From contig NZ_SPPB01000010.1 of assembly GCF_004570605.1 (NCBI RefSeq), forward strand, positions 1 to 43,506: a DNA stretch of 43,506 bases, written 5' to 3'. Source of the stretch: Granulicatella sp. WM01 (lineage in GTDB: Bacteria > Bacillota > Bacilli > Lactobacillales > Aerococcaceae). The position numbers were made by a program, and so were the translations under genes. Numbering within the stretch: the stretch's first letter is position 1; every line of letters begins with the position of its first letter. Below the pieces are notes generated by a model. The model was not told the DNA's origin, did no database searches, and worked only from the letters and a program-made list of their open reading frames with translations. Positions 8,435-16,684 of this stretch are shown piece by piece.

Positions 8435-9454
8435 TTATGCATTAATGCCATAAACTAGCAATTCTGCCAATTCTTGAGAAGTGATTTGCCCAAAATAATT
8501 GGCAACATTCACACTGTCAAAAACTGCTTTAACTGCTTCAAATTCAAACATTACACCTGTTAAAGCTTTTTCAATATCGGAAATCTCTCCTAAACCAAAG
8601 AAATCACCAAATATACGAATGTCTTTAATTTTATTTTGCTCTACATTTACTTTATATTCAACTAATCCAAATGGAAATTTATGGCGATGCTCCATTGAAA
8701 ATTGTGGAGAATGACCGTAATTCCAATCCCAATTCCCAAAACGCTCATCTCGAATGCGATATACTTTTTCCCAATCCTGTTCAGTCAAATGGTATTCTTT
8801 TACATCTTTTCTCTCCGTTACATCAAAGATATGTAGCAAAAGATTATCTCTAAATTGCTCTGTTGTCATCTGTTTGTACTCATCTGAAACATAAGGTTTA
8901 ATATTAGTTACACGTGAACGAACTGATTTAATGCCTTTTGATTCAATTTTTTCTTGACGTGGTTTTAGAGCATGTGTCACAGCATCTAAATCAGCATCAA
9001 ATAAAATTGTACCGTGTGCCGTCATACGTCCATTTTTAACATACATGGCATTTCCAGAAAATTTTTTCCCATCAATCAATAAATCATTTCTTCCTTGTAG
9101 ACTAGCACCTGTTACACCCATTTTGTGTAAAGCCTCAATAACAGGTTGTGTAAATTTACCAAAATCTCTAAAAGAACCGTCATCATCTTTAATAAAGCAA
9201 AATGAGAAATTCCCTAAATCATGATAAACAGCTCCACCACCTGACATGCGTCTTACAACATGAATGCCTTTTTCATCAATATAAGATTGATTAACTTCTT
9301 CAGCTGTGTTTTGATTTCGTCCGATAATAATAGATGGTTCATTAATATAGAACAATAAGATTGGTTCATCAACCAATTTATGCTCAACTAAATAAGTTTC
9401 CAAAGCAATATTAATCCGTGGATCTGTAATTCCTTGATTATCAACAAAATACAT
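8435..9454 (-). CDS. lplA: Lipoate-protein ligase
   Basis: Attaches free lipoate, via lipoyl-AMP, to lysines of E2 and GcvH domains in the cytoplasm. The 339-residue product has RRMSGGGAVYHDLGN (about residues 68-82), GRNDLLIDGKKFSGNA with the catalytic Lys, and HGTILFDADL, followed by the C-terminal accessory domain of full-length LplA/LplJ. AAGGA precedes the ATG. It follows an MBL-fold gene by 36 nt; the same pairing (yhfI-yhfJ) exists in B. subtilis as I recall it, so the linkage is conserved. It closes the three-gene operon and is followed by a strong terminator. Confidence 0.94.
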   Translation of the reverse strand: MYFVDNQGITDPRINIALETYLVEHKLVDEPILLFYINEPSIIIGRNQNTAEEVNQSYIDEKGIHVVRRMSGGGAVYHDLGNFSFCFIKDDDGSFRDFGKFTQPVIEALHKMGVTGASLQGRNDLLIDGKKFSGNAMYVKNGRMTAHGTILFDADLDAVTHALKPRQEKIESKGIKSVRSRVTNIKPYVSDEYKQMTTEQFRDNLLLHIFDVTERKDVKEYHLTEQDWEKVYRIRDERFGNWDWNYGHSPQFSMEHRHKFPFGLVEYKVNVEQNKIKDIRIFGDFFGLGEISDIEKALTGVMFEFEAVKAVFDSVNVANYFGQITSQELAELLVYGINA

Positions 9455-9490
9455 AGTATATCCTTCCTTTTTTTAATTTTTATAACCCTA

Positions 9491-10231
9491 TTAAATAATA
9501 TATTCATCAAAATCTTTTGCCAAGGTAACCGGAATATTATCTGGAATAACTTCCTTTGCCTGTTCCAACAATAAATCTTGATATAATGGCGGCAAGTGCG
9601 TCAATACGACACGTTTAACCTGTGCTAAATCAGCAATTTTTCCGACTTCCTGAGCACTCATGTGCGTGGATTGGTTTTCCTTTCCATTTAGAAACATGGC
9701 GTCTGCCAGTAACAAATCCGTTTGTCTAGCAAATGTAATAAAATCTGCTAAATACCCTGAATCAGCTGTAAATACTATAGATTTCTTTGTATGTTTATCT
9801 TCAATTCTTAGAGCATAACACACTACTGGATGAATTGTTTTTAAAAATGTAATTTTAAATGGTCCAACACGCAATATCTCATCAGGATTGTATGCCTCTA
9901 CCTGATTTACAGTCGGCATAACTAAACGGTTAAATTCATCTGAATGATTATGTCCATAAATAACAAATTCTTTTTTAGACTTATTTTCTAATGAAGACTT
10001 TAATTGAAACGCATACTGTAATACGCCCACATCTGCAATGTGATCATGATGATAATGTGTCAAAATCAACGCATGAATATCAGTTGGTTCCATAATTTTT
10101 GCTAAATTTTGAAAAGCGCCACTTCCAAAATCAATCAGTAAGAAATAGTTATCTGACTCCAGCAAATAACTTGTCGTTGCTTGAGAATTAGCCGGATAAG
10201 CACCTTGACACCCTAAAATGGTTAGTTTCAT
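9491..10231 (-). CDS. yhfI: YhfI-like metallo-beta-lactamase-fold hydrolase
   Basis: The 246-residue protein belongs to the RNase Z-like branch of the MBL superfamily. The metal-binding motif THYHHDHIADV (H-x-H-x-D-H) is at about residues 58-68, further metal ligands are His in KTIHPVV, Asp in TADSGY, and the late His in LTHLPP. No exosite arm typical of tRNA-processing RNase Z is obvious, so the substrate is unknown. It is cytoplasmic (no signal peptide). It follows the membrane-protein gene by 8 nt and precedes lplA, as in Bacillus; the functional link to lipoate is unexplained. Confidence 0.85.
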   Translation of the reverse strand: MKLTILGCQGAYPANSQATTSYLLESDNYFLLIDFGSGAFQNLAKIMEPTDIHALILTHYHHDHIADVGVLQYAFQLKSSLENKSKKEFVIYGHNHSDEFNRLVMPTVNQVEAYNPDEILRVGPFKITFLKTIHPVVCYALRIEDKHTKKSIVFTADSGYLADFITFARQTDLLLADAMFLNGKENQSTHMSAQEVGKIADLAQVKRVVLTHLPPLYQDLLLEQAKEVIPDNIPVTLAKDFDEYII

Positions 10232-10239
10232 ACACCCTC

Positions 10240-11034
10240 CTATAATAAACTAAACAACAAAACAAATAATGTAAACAATGTTGACAAATAATTTTTGCTT
10301 CTTGCTGTTTGAATATACCGTTTTTTATTTCCCATAAACTGAACCATAAGTAATGCTAAAGCAATCCAAAGAACTAAAAAGAAAATATTTGTTAATGCTA
10401 ATTTTTGTAAAAGTATTGGCGAAATAAATGCAATCGCTAAACCTGTAAATGACAATAATGTCAAAGTTCCCTTATTCAATACCGCTAATCCATACTTTAC
10501 AGTATCTAAGCGTTCCATTTCCGCATAATAAAATAATACCATACCGCAAATTGAAATTGTAGCAAGTAATAAGTCTGGTGTAATAACATTTAATTGCATA
10601 AATGAAGCTAATATTGTTGCCACAACTGCTTTTAAACAGACTTGGATAATTAAAAAATAAATTGTTCCCTTTAACTGAAATAGTGCATAAATCAAATGCA
10701 CACTAATGACATAAAACAATGCCAAAATAACAAATATCAAATTGGTTACCATCAATAATAAACACAACAATCCAATGATAATAGCATCAAAAAAGTATAG
10801 TGGCTCCCATTTTATATAACCTTTTTTCATATCGTTTACAAATAAATACTGCTCTATAAATTGCATAACAACCATGAACAAGTATAAAATAAACGTTCCT
10901 AAAAAGTTAATACCATCTATCTTAGCACCAAAAACAATCCCATAAAATAATAAACTCAATGGCATAACAAACAATTTGATAACAGGATGACTGGCTAGTT
11001 GTTTTACACGAATAATAAACGTCTGTAAATCCAT
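10240..11034 (-). CDS. Polytopic membrane protein of unknown function
   Basis: I do not recognise this 264-residue protein. It is strongly hydrophobic, with about eight membrane segments separated by short charged loops such as NDMKKGYIKWEP and MERLDTVKYG, and a basic loop (GNKKRYIQTARSKN) before the last segment. The many-helix layout could fit a UbiA-like or transporter-like fold, but no catalytic motif is visible. It begins an operon with yhfI and lplA, with a good promoter 43 nt upstream and AAGGAGA before the ATG, so it is certainly expressed with them. Confidence 0.8.
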   Translation of the reverse strand: MDLQTFIIRVKQLASHPVIKLFVMPLSLLFYGIVFGAKIDGINFLGTFILYLFMVVMQFIEQYLFVNDMKKGYIKWEPLYFFDAIIIGLLCLLLMVTNLIFVILALFYVISVHLIYALFQLKGTIYFLIIQVCLKAVVATILASFMQLNVITPDLLLATISICGMVLFYYAEMERLDTVKYGLAVLNKGTLTLLSFTGLAIAFISPILLQKLALTNIFFLVLWIALALLMVQFMGNKKRYIQTARSKNYLSTLFTLFVLLFSLL

Positions 11035-11076
11035 ATAATCTCCTTTGAAATGTATTTTAAAAACTGTTCTGTCGTC

Positions 11077-11105
11077 ATTATATGAAAATCCTAAGTTTTT
11101 GGCAA
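11077..11105 (-). promoter_or_regulatory. Promoter of the membrane protein-yhfI-lplA operon
   Basis: Minus strand TTGCCA (11100-11105), 17-nt spacer, TATAAT (11077-11082): near consensus, with a leader of about 35 nt. Confidence 0.75.
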
Positions 11106-11135
11106 GTTAAAGTACTTTGTAAACGTTATCTAAAC

Positions 11136-11156
11136 GGAAAAATGGGGGATTTTTCC
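11136..11156. other. Short palindrome upstream of the promoter
   Basis: A perfect 8-bp inverted repeat with a GGGGG loop lies about 30 bp upstream of the -35 of the membrane-protein operon. There is no T-run on either strand, so a protein-binding site is more likely than a terminator. The regulator is unknown. Confidence 0.35.
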
Positions 11157-11577
11157 AAAAAATGTTTTATAAGCATTCTAAAAAGCCATATATAGACAAA
11201 CTCATACATCACTTACTCTTATCAAAAGGATAATCGTTAATAAATTTTTATTTACTACTCCTTTATAAATTTGTATTTAATAATCAGTTATATGTGCATA
11301 ACATAAACAGATTTGAACATACTTTCTAAGACTTGAAAAACTTTTGTTCTTGTATGATATTTTATTTTGTTTGTATCTAACATAAAAATTATCTTTGTCC
11401 CAATCTTCTGTTATATTTTTTTAATTCTTCTGTCATAAATTGATAACTTATCTAATCAACTGAACAACGCTATTATATAATAATCTCCTTATTTTATTAT
11501 CTAAACTGGAAAACTCATAGTAATATTAAACGAGTTCTATTGGATTAGGTATTATTTTTAACTTTCTCGATTACAAC
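11157..11577. other. Noncoding AT-rich interval
   Basis: About 420 bases with only short overlapping minus-strand frames near 11350-11450 broken by stops. No ribosome site precedes them. It could be decayed coding sequence, but I cannot identify a parent gene. Confidence 0.4.
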
Positions 11578-11581
11578 CAAC

Positions 11582-11604
11582 AAAACCACACAATTTATGT
11601 GTGG
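11582..11604 (-). terminator. Terminator of mecA-gloA
   Basis: A 7-bp stem (11586-11592/11598-11604) directly abuts the gloA stop codon and is followed on the minus strand by TTTTGTT. Confidence 0.6.
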
Positions 11605-11985
11605 CTATCTATAACGAATGACTTCAATTTTGTATCCATCAGGATCTATAATAAAATAATAAGACGGTGCTGTTCCTGGTAAACCTTTTAATTCAGTTAC
11701 ATTATAGCCTAATGAAACATGTTTAGCATGCAATGCTTCAACATCTTCAACTGCAATAGCAATATGGCCATATCCATCTCCTATTGTGTATGCTCGATGA
11801 TCATAGTTATACGTCAATTCCAGAGAATAATTATCATCAGGTAATGTTAAAAATGCTAATGTAAATTTATGTTCTGGAAAATCTCTAAGACGAGTTAGTT
11901 TAAAATCAAATGCTTTTTGATAAAACTCCAAAGATTCTTCTAAATTTTTCACACGATAACACGTGTGTGCCATTCTTTGTTTCAT
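11605..11985 (-). CDS. gloA: Glyoxalase I family protein (lactoylglutathione lyase-like)
   Basis: A 126-residue vicinal-oxygen-chelate protein. The metal ligands of glyoxalase I are visible: His in MAHTCYRV (residue 7), Glu in SLELTYN, His in GYGHIAIAV and Glu in GYKIEVI. That pattern fits detoxification of methylglyoxal adducts, though many Firmicute members have unknown substrates and glutathione may be absent. The open frame runs 40 codons further upstream into mecA, but the ATG at 11985 has AAGGAG seven bases before it and starts the domain, so the longer form is rejected. It follows mecA by 19 nt, so it is probably co-transcribed. Confidence 0.88.
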   Translation of the reverse strand: MKQRMAHTCYRVKNLEESLEFYQKAFDFKLTRLRDFPEHKFTLAFLTLPDDNYSLELTYNYDHRAYTIGDGYGHIAIAVEDVEALHAKHVSLGYNVTELKGLPGTAPSYYFIIDPDGYKIEVIRYR

Positions 11986-12004
11986 AATGTTCTCCTTATA
12001 ATCA

Positions 12005-12676
12005 TTAATTAAAATATTTCCGCGTAATTGAAATAGCATCACTTTCCATAATATGATGAGCATGTTCATATAAAAATGCATCTGATAAGTGAGCCGGTTC
12101 AGCATGCTCTATTGCTTGATAATAAATATATTCTCTAGCAGGTCTAGCCTCTGTTTTATGGCTCCAGAAATATTTTCCTTTATAAAAATACAAGCGATTC
12201 AATCCAATATCTGATGAAGGGAGTGATTTAGAAAACGTAATATAGTGACTCAGTTCATCAAACACAAACACTTGAAATACACTCGGTCTTTTTTTAGGTA
12301 ATGGCACTTCTCTTGTAGCCTCTCCTTTTTTGTCCTTATCTACAGCATTTTCAATTTCTTGAATAATTTGATCTAAAGGTGTATCTGCATCAGCTTTTTC
12401 TGTTACTGATGATTTTACATAATCTTTAAAATTATCTACCATTCCTTTGGTAATATACAAATCTAAACCGTCTGTTTTTGGGACAACTTGAAAAGTGACC
12501 GCATCAATCCCTTCAAATTCATGACGTACACCTACTTCTTCTAAAATACTATAAAAGAATGACTCAACTTTCTTTTGGCTACCTAATAAATCAAAAAAGG
12601 TAATGCCTCGTTCTTCTAAATCTGATGATGCAATTATAACTTTAATTGTATTTTCATTAATATGTTCCAATTCCAT
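12005..12676 (-). CDS. mecA: MecA adaptor protein of the ClpC protease
   Basis: MecA delivers substrates, notably the competence regulator ComK in Bacillus, to ClpCP. The 223-residue product begins MELEHINENTIKVIIASSDLEERG in family style (N-terminal substrate-binding domain), then a Lys/Glu-rich linker (about 95-125), then the C-terminal ClpC-binding domain. AGGTGAT lies eight bases before the ATG at 12676; an ATG three codons earlier is unlikely. It has its own promoter and lies just downstream of the comFA operon, which places a competence adaptor beside DNA-uptake genes. Confidence 0.93.
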   Translation of the reverse strand: MELEHINENTIKVIIASSDLEERGITFFDLLGSQKKVESFFYSILEEVGVRHEFEGIDAVTFQVVPKTDGLDLYITKGMVDNFKDYVKSSVTEKADADTPLDQIIQEIENAVDKDKKGEATREVPLPKKRPSVFQVFVFDELSHYITFSKSLPSSDIGLNRLYFYKGKYFWSHKTEARPAREYIYYQAIEHAEPAHLSDAFLYEHAHHIMESDAISITRKYFN

Positions 12677-12710
12677 GTATATCACCTCTCTTCATGATAC
12701 TATACTCATT

Positions 12711-12738
12711 ATTTTAGTTAATTTTTTGTAATTGTAAA
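12711..12738 (-). promoter_or_regulatory. mecA promoter
   Basis: Minus strand TTTACA (12733-12738), 16-nt spacer, TAAAAT (12711-12716), each five of six consensus bases. The leader would be about 28 nt. No terminator separates it from the comFA operon, so read-through is also possible. Confidence 0.6.
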
Positions 12739-12763
12739 GCAATAACTTTTAAAAATCTATTTT

Positions 12764-13045
12764 TCATGACTGATAGTAAACATCCTGATATTGACTAGAT
12801 GTTTCAAATACTTGCTTAACATACGAACACGTAGGCATAATTTTCAGCCCCTCTTGTCTAGCAAAATCAATTACTGCCTCTACTAATCGCTTTCCTATCC
12901 CTTTTCCTCTAAGAATTGGGCTAACAAAGGTATGGTTAACGTCTATTTTTTGATTAGTTATATATACAAATGTTATCTCTGCTAAAACATGATTGTCTTC
13001 ATCAACATAAATAAAACGATTGCCGTCTTTTCTGATTTCTGTCAT
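12764..13045 (-). CDS. Small GNAT-like N-acetyltransferase (YjdJ/COG2388 type)
   Basis: A 93-residue single-domain protein. The acetyl-CoA binding signature is ILRGKGIGKRLVEAVIDFAR (R/Q-x-x-G-x-G/A), followed by LKIMPTCSYVKQVF, typical of the minimal acetyltransferases of this group, which lack a long N-terminal arm. Substrate unknown. The frame is open 20 codons upstream, but the ATG at 13045 has GAGGTG six bases before it. It follows the zinc-ribbon gene by 20 nt and closes the comFA-led gene set. Confidence 0.82.
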   Translation of the reverse strand: MTEIRKDGNRFIYVDEDNHVLAEITFVYITNQKIDVNHTFVSPILRGKGIGKRLVEAVIDFARQEGLKIMPTCSYVKQVFETSSQYQDVYYQS

Positions 13046-13064
13046 ACTTCTCACCTCAATACTA

Positions 13065-13283
13065 TTATACCATATACTTATTTTTCCACTCTCTAATACG
13101 CTCAATTATTCTTATTTTATATGTATAACAAGTCGGACAATGCTGCTTATCGGCTGAATAACTACATTGACACGCTAAACAAAACCGTTTAAATCCACGT
13201 AAATATTTCTTCTTTTTATGTGCTTTCCATTGTTTACCACTCCATAATATCAAAAGAACTAGAATAATGATTATTTTCTTCAT
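13065..13283 (-). CDS. Small membrane-anchored zinc-ribbon protein
   Basis: I do not recognise this 72-residue protein. It has one N-terminal membrane helix (KKIIIILVLLILW, residues 2-14), a basic stretch (KAHKKKKYLRGFKR), and two pairs of cysteines, CLAC and CPTC (plus an extra Cys after the first pair), spaced like a zinc ribbon. The basic side suggests the C-terminal ribbon is cytoplasmic. The start at 13283 has GAGGTG four bases upstream; the gene overlaps the end of the preceding DUF6382 gene by 50 nt in another frame, which implies coupling. It lies in the comFA operon. Confidence 0.7.
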   Translation of the reverse strand: MKKIIIILVLLILWSGKQWKAHKKKKYLRGFKRFCLACQCSYSADKQHCPTCYTYKIRIIERIREWKNKYMV

Positions 13284-14052
13284 TTTGCACCTCATTTTCT
13301 TCATACTTATGATTCTCTATATATTCGCAATAATAAATCTCTTCCCCTATTTTAATCTCATCACCAGAAAAAAGTTGTGTATGACAAACCTTTTTTCCAT
13401 TAACTTTCACATCTGTGTCATTTTCAACACATAAATAAGGGATTGCCTCATCTAAATAAACATAAGCACACTTATTTTCAAAATATGTTTTTGTCGGTAA
13501 AATCATGTGGTACTCGTGAGAATTATCATGTAGCAGTTTCCAACTAGTCTTTTTTTGATATTTACAAATAAATTGTTGTATAGAATATATCGTCAGTTCT
13601 TGTTGTAGAAATTGACTAATGATACGTTCACTATCTTCTTCATAAAAAAGTGCCTGCTCTATCAATTTATGAATTAATGTTTCAAGTGTTAAACATTTTG
13701 TATATCCAACAGTATGAATGTGAATAAATTTAACTTTTTTCGTATGCTCGTCAATAATAAATTGCGCTTCATGATAGATTAAATCATTTATACGTATATA
13801 ATGATGTTGAAAATGTTTTAAAATCATTGTTAATTTTAAAATACTATGAAAAAAATTCTCTAAATCAATACCTTGTTTAAAATAATCCACTAGACTAATA
13901 TGATTTTCATAATACCCATACAATATTTTGGACGACTTTACCTCTAATTTTTCAACAGCAGGCAACACAACATCGTGTATTTCTTCAAAAAAGGATAAAC
14001 GATACCAAATTTCTAATGTATTTCGCTTATGTTTACATTTTAAAATCCCCAT
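13234..14052 (-). CDS. DUF6382-like protein with degenerate FHA-like C-terminus
   Basis: A 272-residue soluble protein. Residues about 10-165 resemble DUF6382, the domain that precedes FHA in some Firmicute proteins (pattern ILYGYYENHISLVDYF, then a helical core and QALFYEEDSE). Residues about 190-250 look like the C-terminal half of an FHA domain: VNGKKV, LFSGDEIKIGEEIYY. The usual phosphothreonine-binding Gly-Arg and Ser-x-x-His are not apparent, so phosphopeptide binding is doubtful. The tail (after 250) is acidic. GGAGGAGAG precedes the ATG, which overlaps the comFC-like gene by 20 nt. Its presence in a comF operon is unusual; role unknown. Confidence 0.65.
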   Translation of the reverse strand: MGILKCKHKRNTLEIWYRLSFFEEIHDVVLPAVEKLEVKSSKILYGYYENHISLVDYFKQGIDLENFFHSILKLTMILKHFQHHYIRINDLIYHEAQFIIDEHTKKVKFIHIHTVGYTKCLTLETLIHKLIEQALFYEEDSERIISQFLQQELTIYSIQQFICKYQKKTSWKLLHDNSHEYHMILPTKTYFENKCAYVYLDEAIPYLCVENDTDVKVNGKKVCHTQLFSGDEIKIGEEIYYCEYIENHKYEENEVQNEENNHYSSSFDIMEW

Positions 14053-14509
14053 ATTCTCTCCTCCATAATGTTAAACGCTCTATTTTACACTCTTTTGGCA
14101 TCTTTTCCCAATTTTCTTGACAAATCCCATTATAGTCTACGCACAAAATTGGTTGATTGTTTAAAGATAAATTTTCTTTACATTGCATAATTGATAGGCA
14201 TGTTGGAATTATATTTTGAACAATCTTGTACGTATAATCTATACTAAATATATTGTTTTGACGTATAGGTGGGTGCGTTATAATAGTATATTGTTTATAT
14301 TTTTTCAATATTGGTGCGTAACACATGGAAAAAGCAAGATAATATTGATAGTTTCTTCTCTCAAAAAAATGATGATGACAAGTATCTAAAATATCTTCCT
14401 GTTTCAAACATGTTGAGCAAAGTACGTTTTCTTGGTAACGTCCTATCCACAATGATTTCAATGAAAGTGAATAAATAATCTCTTTTTGACATACTAAGCA
14501 TGTATTCAT
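14033..14509 (-). CDS. Degenerate ComFC-like competence protein
   Basis: A 158-residue protein in the place of ComFC, overlapping comFA by 4 nt (ATGA). The N-terminus CLVCQKEIIYSLSLKSLW and later CSTC match the zinc-finger start of ComFC. The rest is shorter than the usual 200-plus residues, and the phosphoribosyltransferase loop expected near the C-terminus (VDD-I-x-T-G-A-T) reads ILCVDYNGICQENW: the second Asp is Tyr and the Thr-Gly-Ala-Thr is gone. The closing KIERLTLWR does match the family end. I infer a ComFC homologue that has lost PRPP binding. It may be a divergent adaptor for ComFA or a decaying gene; the frame is intact and has no stop. Confidence 0.65.
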   Translation of the reverse strand: MNTCLVCQKEIIYSLSLKSLWIGRYQENVLCSTCLKQEDILDTCHHHFFERRNYQYYLAFSMCYAPILKKYKQYTIITHPPIRQNNIFSIDYTYKIVQNIIPTCLSIMQCKENLSLNNQPILCVDYNGICQENWEKMPKECKIERLTLWRREYGDFKM

Positions 14510-15843
14510 TGTATCAACCCTCTTTTTAAAGCAAGTGTATTCATCTTTACAATCCAGTTTCTAGCTGAAATCATTGCTTTAGTTTTTCCATAATGTAAAA
14601 ACCACACATCACCTGTAGGATAATCGCATTTACGCCCGACACGACCTGCTATTTGAACAAGTGCAGCCGTGGAAAAAATTCTGTCTTCACTTCCTAACAC
14701 AATGACATCAATATTTGAAAATGTAACCCCTCTTTCAAGTATGGTTGTTGTTAATAAAAAATGATAATTTTGATTTCTCATCGCTTGAACTTTTTCAAGT
14801 CTTTCATTGTCTTGTGCATGTACACTAGCAAATTGGATATGTTTTGGCAAACGTTGTCTTAATTGTTGTTCTAATTGTTGCATCAGATGAATATGTGGTA
14901 AAAAAATCAATAATTTACGCTGTTTTTTAATACTACCATTGATATACTTAATTAATTTTGTACACAGTTGTTTTTTAGTTATATTATTTTTCCAATCTCC
15001 AATATAAACAAATTTAGGTATAGGTAGAGCAAATCCGTGGTATCTAACAGGTATATCAACACAATTTAACTCTCCTTTTTTTATTGCTCTTTGTTGCTCG
15101 AGTGACGGTGTTGCAGTCAAAAAAATAAGGCTATGTTCTTGTTTTACAACGATGTCCACTCTTTTTTGTAAACTGTCATTATGTTGAAAAGGAAATGCAT
15201 CAACTTCATCAATCACAAGCACGTCAAATGCTTCTTTGAATTTTAATAACTGATGCGTTGTCGCAATAACTAATTTTGTATATTTGTATTTTTCTGTTGT
15301 ATTTCCATGCAATACAATAATCGGTTCATTTGGAAAAACAGCTTGAATGCGTGGGGCTAATTCTAGGCAAACATCAATACGTGGAGCAGCCACACATACA
15401 CGATACCCTTGTTCCAAAGCATAATGTAGTCCTTTAAATATCATTTCTGTTTTACCTGCTCCAGTCACGGCTGATATAAGGAGATTTGCTCTATTTTGTA
15501 TAGCTTGTATGATTTGAATTGAGCCTCGTTCTTGCTCATTTGACAAAACACCTCTCCACTCAAAATGAACAGTCCTTTTTTGAGGAAAAGGCTCATTTAT
15601 TGAGCATAGGCAACAACATTCACACATTTTTCCCATATCAATACAGTGTGTACAATAAAAACAATTTTTCTCACATATTTCGCAAGGTAAACAAACACTC
15701 ACTTTTTGATTACAACGAGCACAATATAGTATCTTATTTTTTTGTTGAATGCACTCATTAATACGTATTTTTTCTTTATCTAAATGTGCTATTTCTCTTT
15801 TAGGTAAAATAATTTCCCTACCATATAGTAATGTTTCATTCAT
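14506..15843 (-). CDS. comFA: ComFA, DEAD-type ATPase for DNA uptake
   Basis: ComFA is the ATP-dependent helicase-like motor that helps pull single-stranded DNA through ComEC. The 445-residue product has the cysteine-rich N-terminus (CARC at 41-44, then CLPCEIC, CFYCTHC, CECCCLC), Walker A AVTGAGKTE (125-133), the DEVD box (212-215), LTATPS (motif III) and the QIAGRVGRK motif VI near 400. The cysteine run is longer than a simple four-Cys finger. GGAGGGG precedes the ATG. It heads an operon with the comFC-like gene, the DUF6382 gene, the zinc ribbon and the acetyltransferase. Confidence 0.93.
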   Translation of the reverse strand: MNETLLYGREIILPKREIAHLDKEKIRINECIQQKNKILYCARCNQKVSVCLPCEICEKNCFYCTHCIDMGKMCECCCLCSINEPFPQKRTVHFEWRGVLSNEQERGSIQIIQAIQNRANLLISAVTGAGKTEMIFKGLHYALEQGYRVCVAAPRIDVCLELAPRIQAVFPNEPIIVLHGNTTEKYKYTKLVIATTHQLLKFKEAFDVLVIDEVDAFPFQHNDSLQKRVDIVVKQEHSLIFLTATPSLEQQRAIKKGELNCVDIPVRYHGFALPIPKFVYIGDWKNNITKKQLCTKLIKYINGSIKKQRKLLIFLPHIHLMQQLEQQLRQRLPKHIQFASVHAQDNERLEKVQAMRNQNYHFLLTTTILERGVTFSNIDVIVLGSEDRIFSTAALVQIAGRVGRKCDYPTGDVWFLHYGKTKAMISARNWIVKMNTLALKRGLIQ

Positions 15844-15905
15844 CTTATTTCCCCTCCATTAATAATATACGTCACTTTTTAAAATTTTTTCAAAATATTA
15901 TAAAT

Positions 15906-15933
15906 AAAAAACAGCAAAAATTTGCTGTTTTTT
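15906..15933 (-). terminator. Terminator after pezT
   Basis: A near-perfect hairpin (AAAACAGCAAA with TTTGCTGTTTT) flanked by A-run and T-run, so it can act in both directions. It overlaps the pezT stop codon. Confidence 0.75.
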
Positions 15934-16684
15934 AAACACTACGTCGTCCATTTTTATGCATTAACTCTCTTAAATGAACTTTTCCTTGTTGAAGCATTTC
16001 TTCCTCTAGCTTACTCCATTTGCCAAATAAAAGTTTTTGACATACTTCTGTGGCTGAATGTCTATCTATTTGTGAATCGTAAACGCATCTTCTATCTCTT
16101 TGATAAATTTGGATTTGAGAAAAAAGATGCTCATTTTCTAACTCTTTCAAATTTTCAACAAGATGACTAACAATACTATCATGATAATGTTTAGGTGTTG
16201 CTCTTGCTTGAGTTGGATTTATTGCATAAAGTGCCTCATAACGAACTAGGGTACTAAGGTAGGATAATTCTGGCTTTGTTGCAATTAATGCTAATGATAC
16301 TTGGTACCCTCTTGATCTTAGCAAGCGTGCTGTATTTTTTGGAACTTCCTTAGTTCGTAACGTTCCCTCAATTAACAGGTGATGTCCTAATTCAGATAGT
16401 TTCTCAATGAGCTGTTCTACCATTTTTCCTGAAAATGCCTGAGTATAATTCACGCTATTCTTACCATATTTTTCTTGTAAAATTAAATAGTTTGGATGCT
16501 GAACTCGATAACTATCTCCGTCAATGATAATAATATTTCCTTGGAATTCTCTTTGTTTGATACGATGAATTGTTGTCTTACCGGCTCCACTTTGTCCACC
16601 TAGTAAAATTGCTTGTGGATTTTTTGTTGTATGCTTTCCACGGGTTAAAGCACGAATATTTTTCTTTAGAGCATTTTGGATTAT
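15932..16684 (-). CDS. pezT: PezT zeta-type toxin, intact frame with no canonical start codon
   Basis: Zeta/PezT toxins phosphorylate UDP-N-acetylmuramic acid or its GlcNAc precursor and block wall synthesis. The frame has Walker A LLGGQSGAGKTT (about residues 31-42), IIIIDGDSYR, and a long C-terminal region strongly like pneumococcal PezT (LIEGTLRT, ALIATKPELSYLSTL, QARATPKHYHD). It is open from 16684 to the stop (250 codons; PezT is about 253). However, the expected start, overlapping the pezA stop as ATAATC, has ATA where ATG would give the usual ATGA overlap. The first GTG in frame is at 16453, after the Walker A. AGGTGG lies four bases before the ATA. I infer silencing by one G-to-A change that keeps the pezA stop (TGA to TAA), or rare ATA initiation. 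Confidence 0.75.
   Translation of the reverse strand: MIQNALKKNIRALTRGKHTTKNPQAILLGGQSGAGKTTIHRIKQREFQGNIIIIDGDSYRVQHPNYLILQEKYGKNSVNYTQAFSGKMVEQLIEKLSELGHHLLIEGTLRTKEVPKNTARLLRSRGYQVSLALIATKPELSYLSTLVRYEALYAINPTQARATPKHYHDSIVSHLVENLKELENEHLFSQIQIYQRDRRCVYDSQIDRHSATEVCQKLLFGKWSKLEEEMLQQGKVHLRELMHKNGRRSV

Noticed and set aside
11350-11450. Short minus-strand frames with protein-like sequence
   Set aside because: They are under 45 codons, broken by stops, lack ribosome sites, and AT-rich DNA gives such frames by chance.
11986-12105. Long N-terminal extension of the glyoxalase
   Set aside because: It overlaps the end of mecA in another frame and is not glyoxalase-like; the ATG at 11985 has a good ribosome site.
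13234-14052. Functional FHA domain
   Set aside because: Only the C-terminal half is recognisable; the Gly-Arg and Ser-x-x-His residues needed for phosphothreonine binding are not evident.
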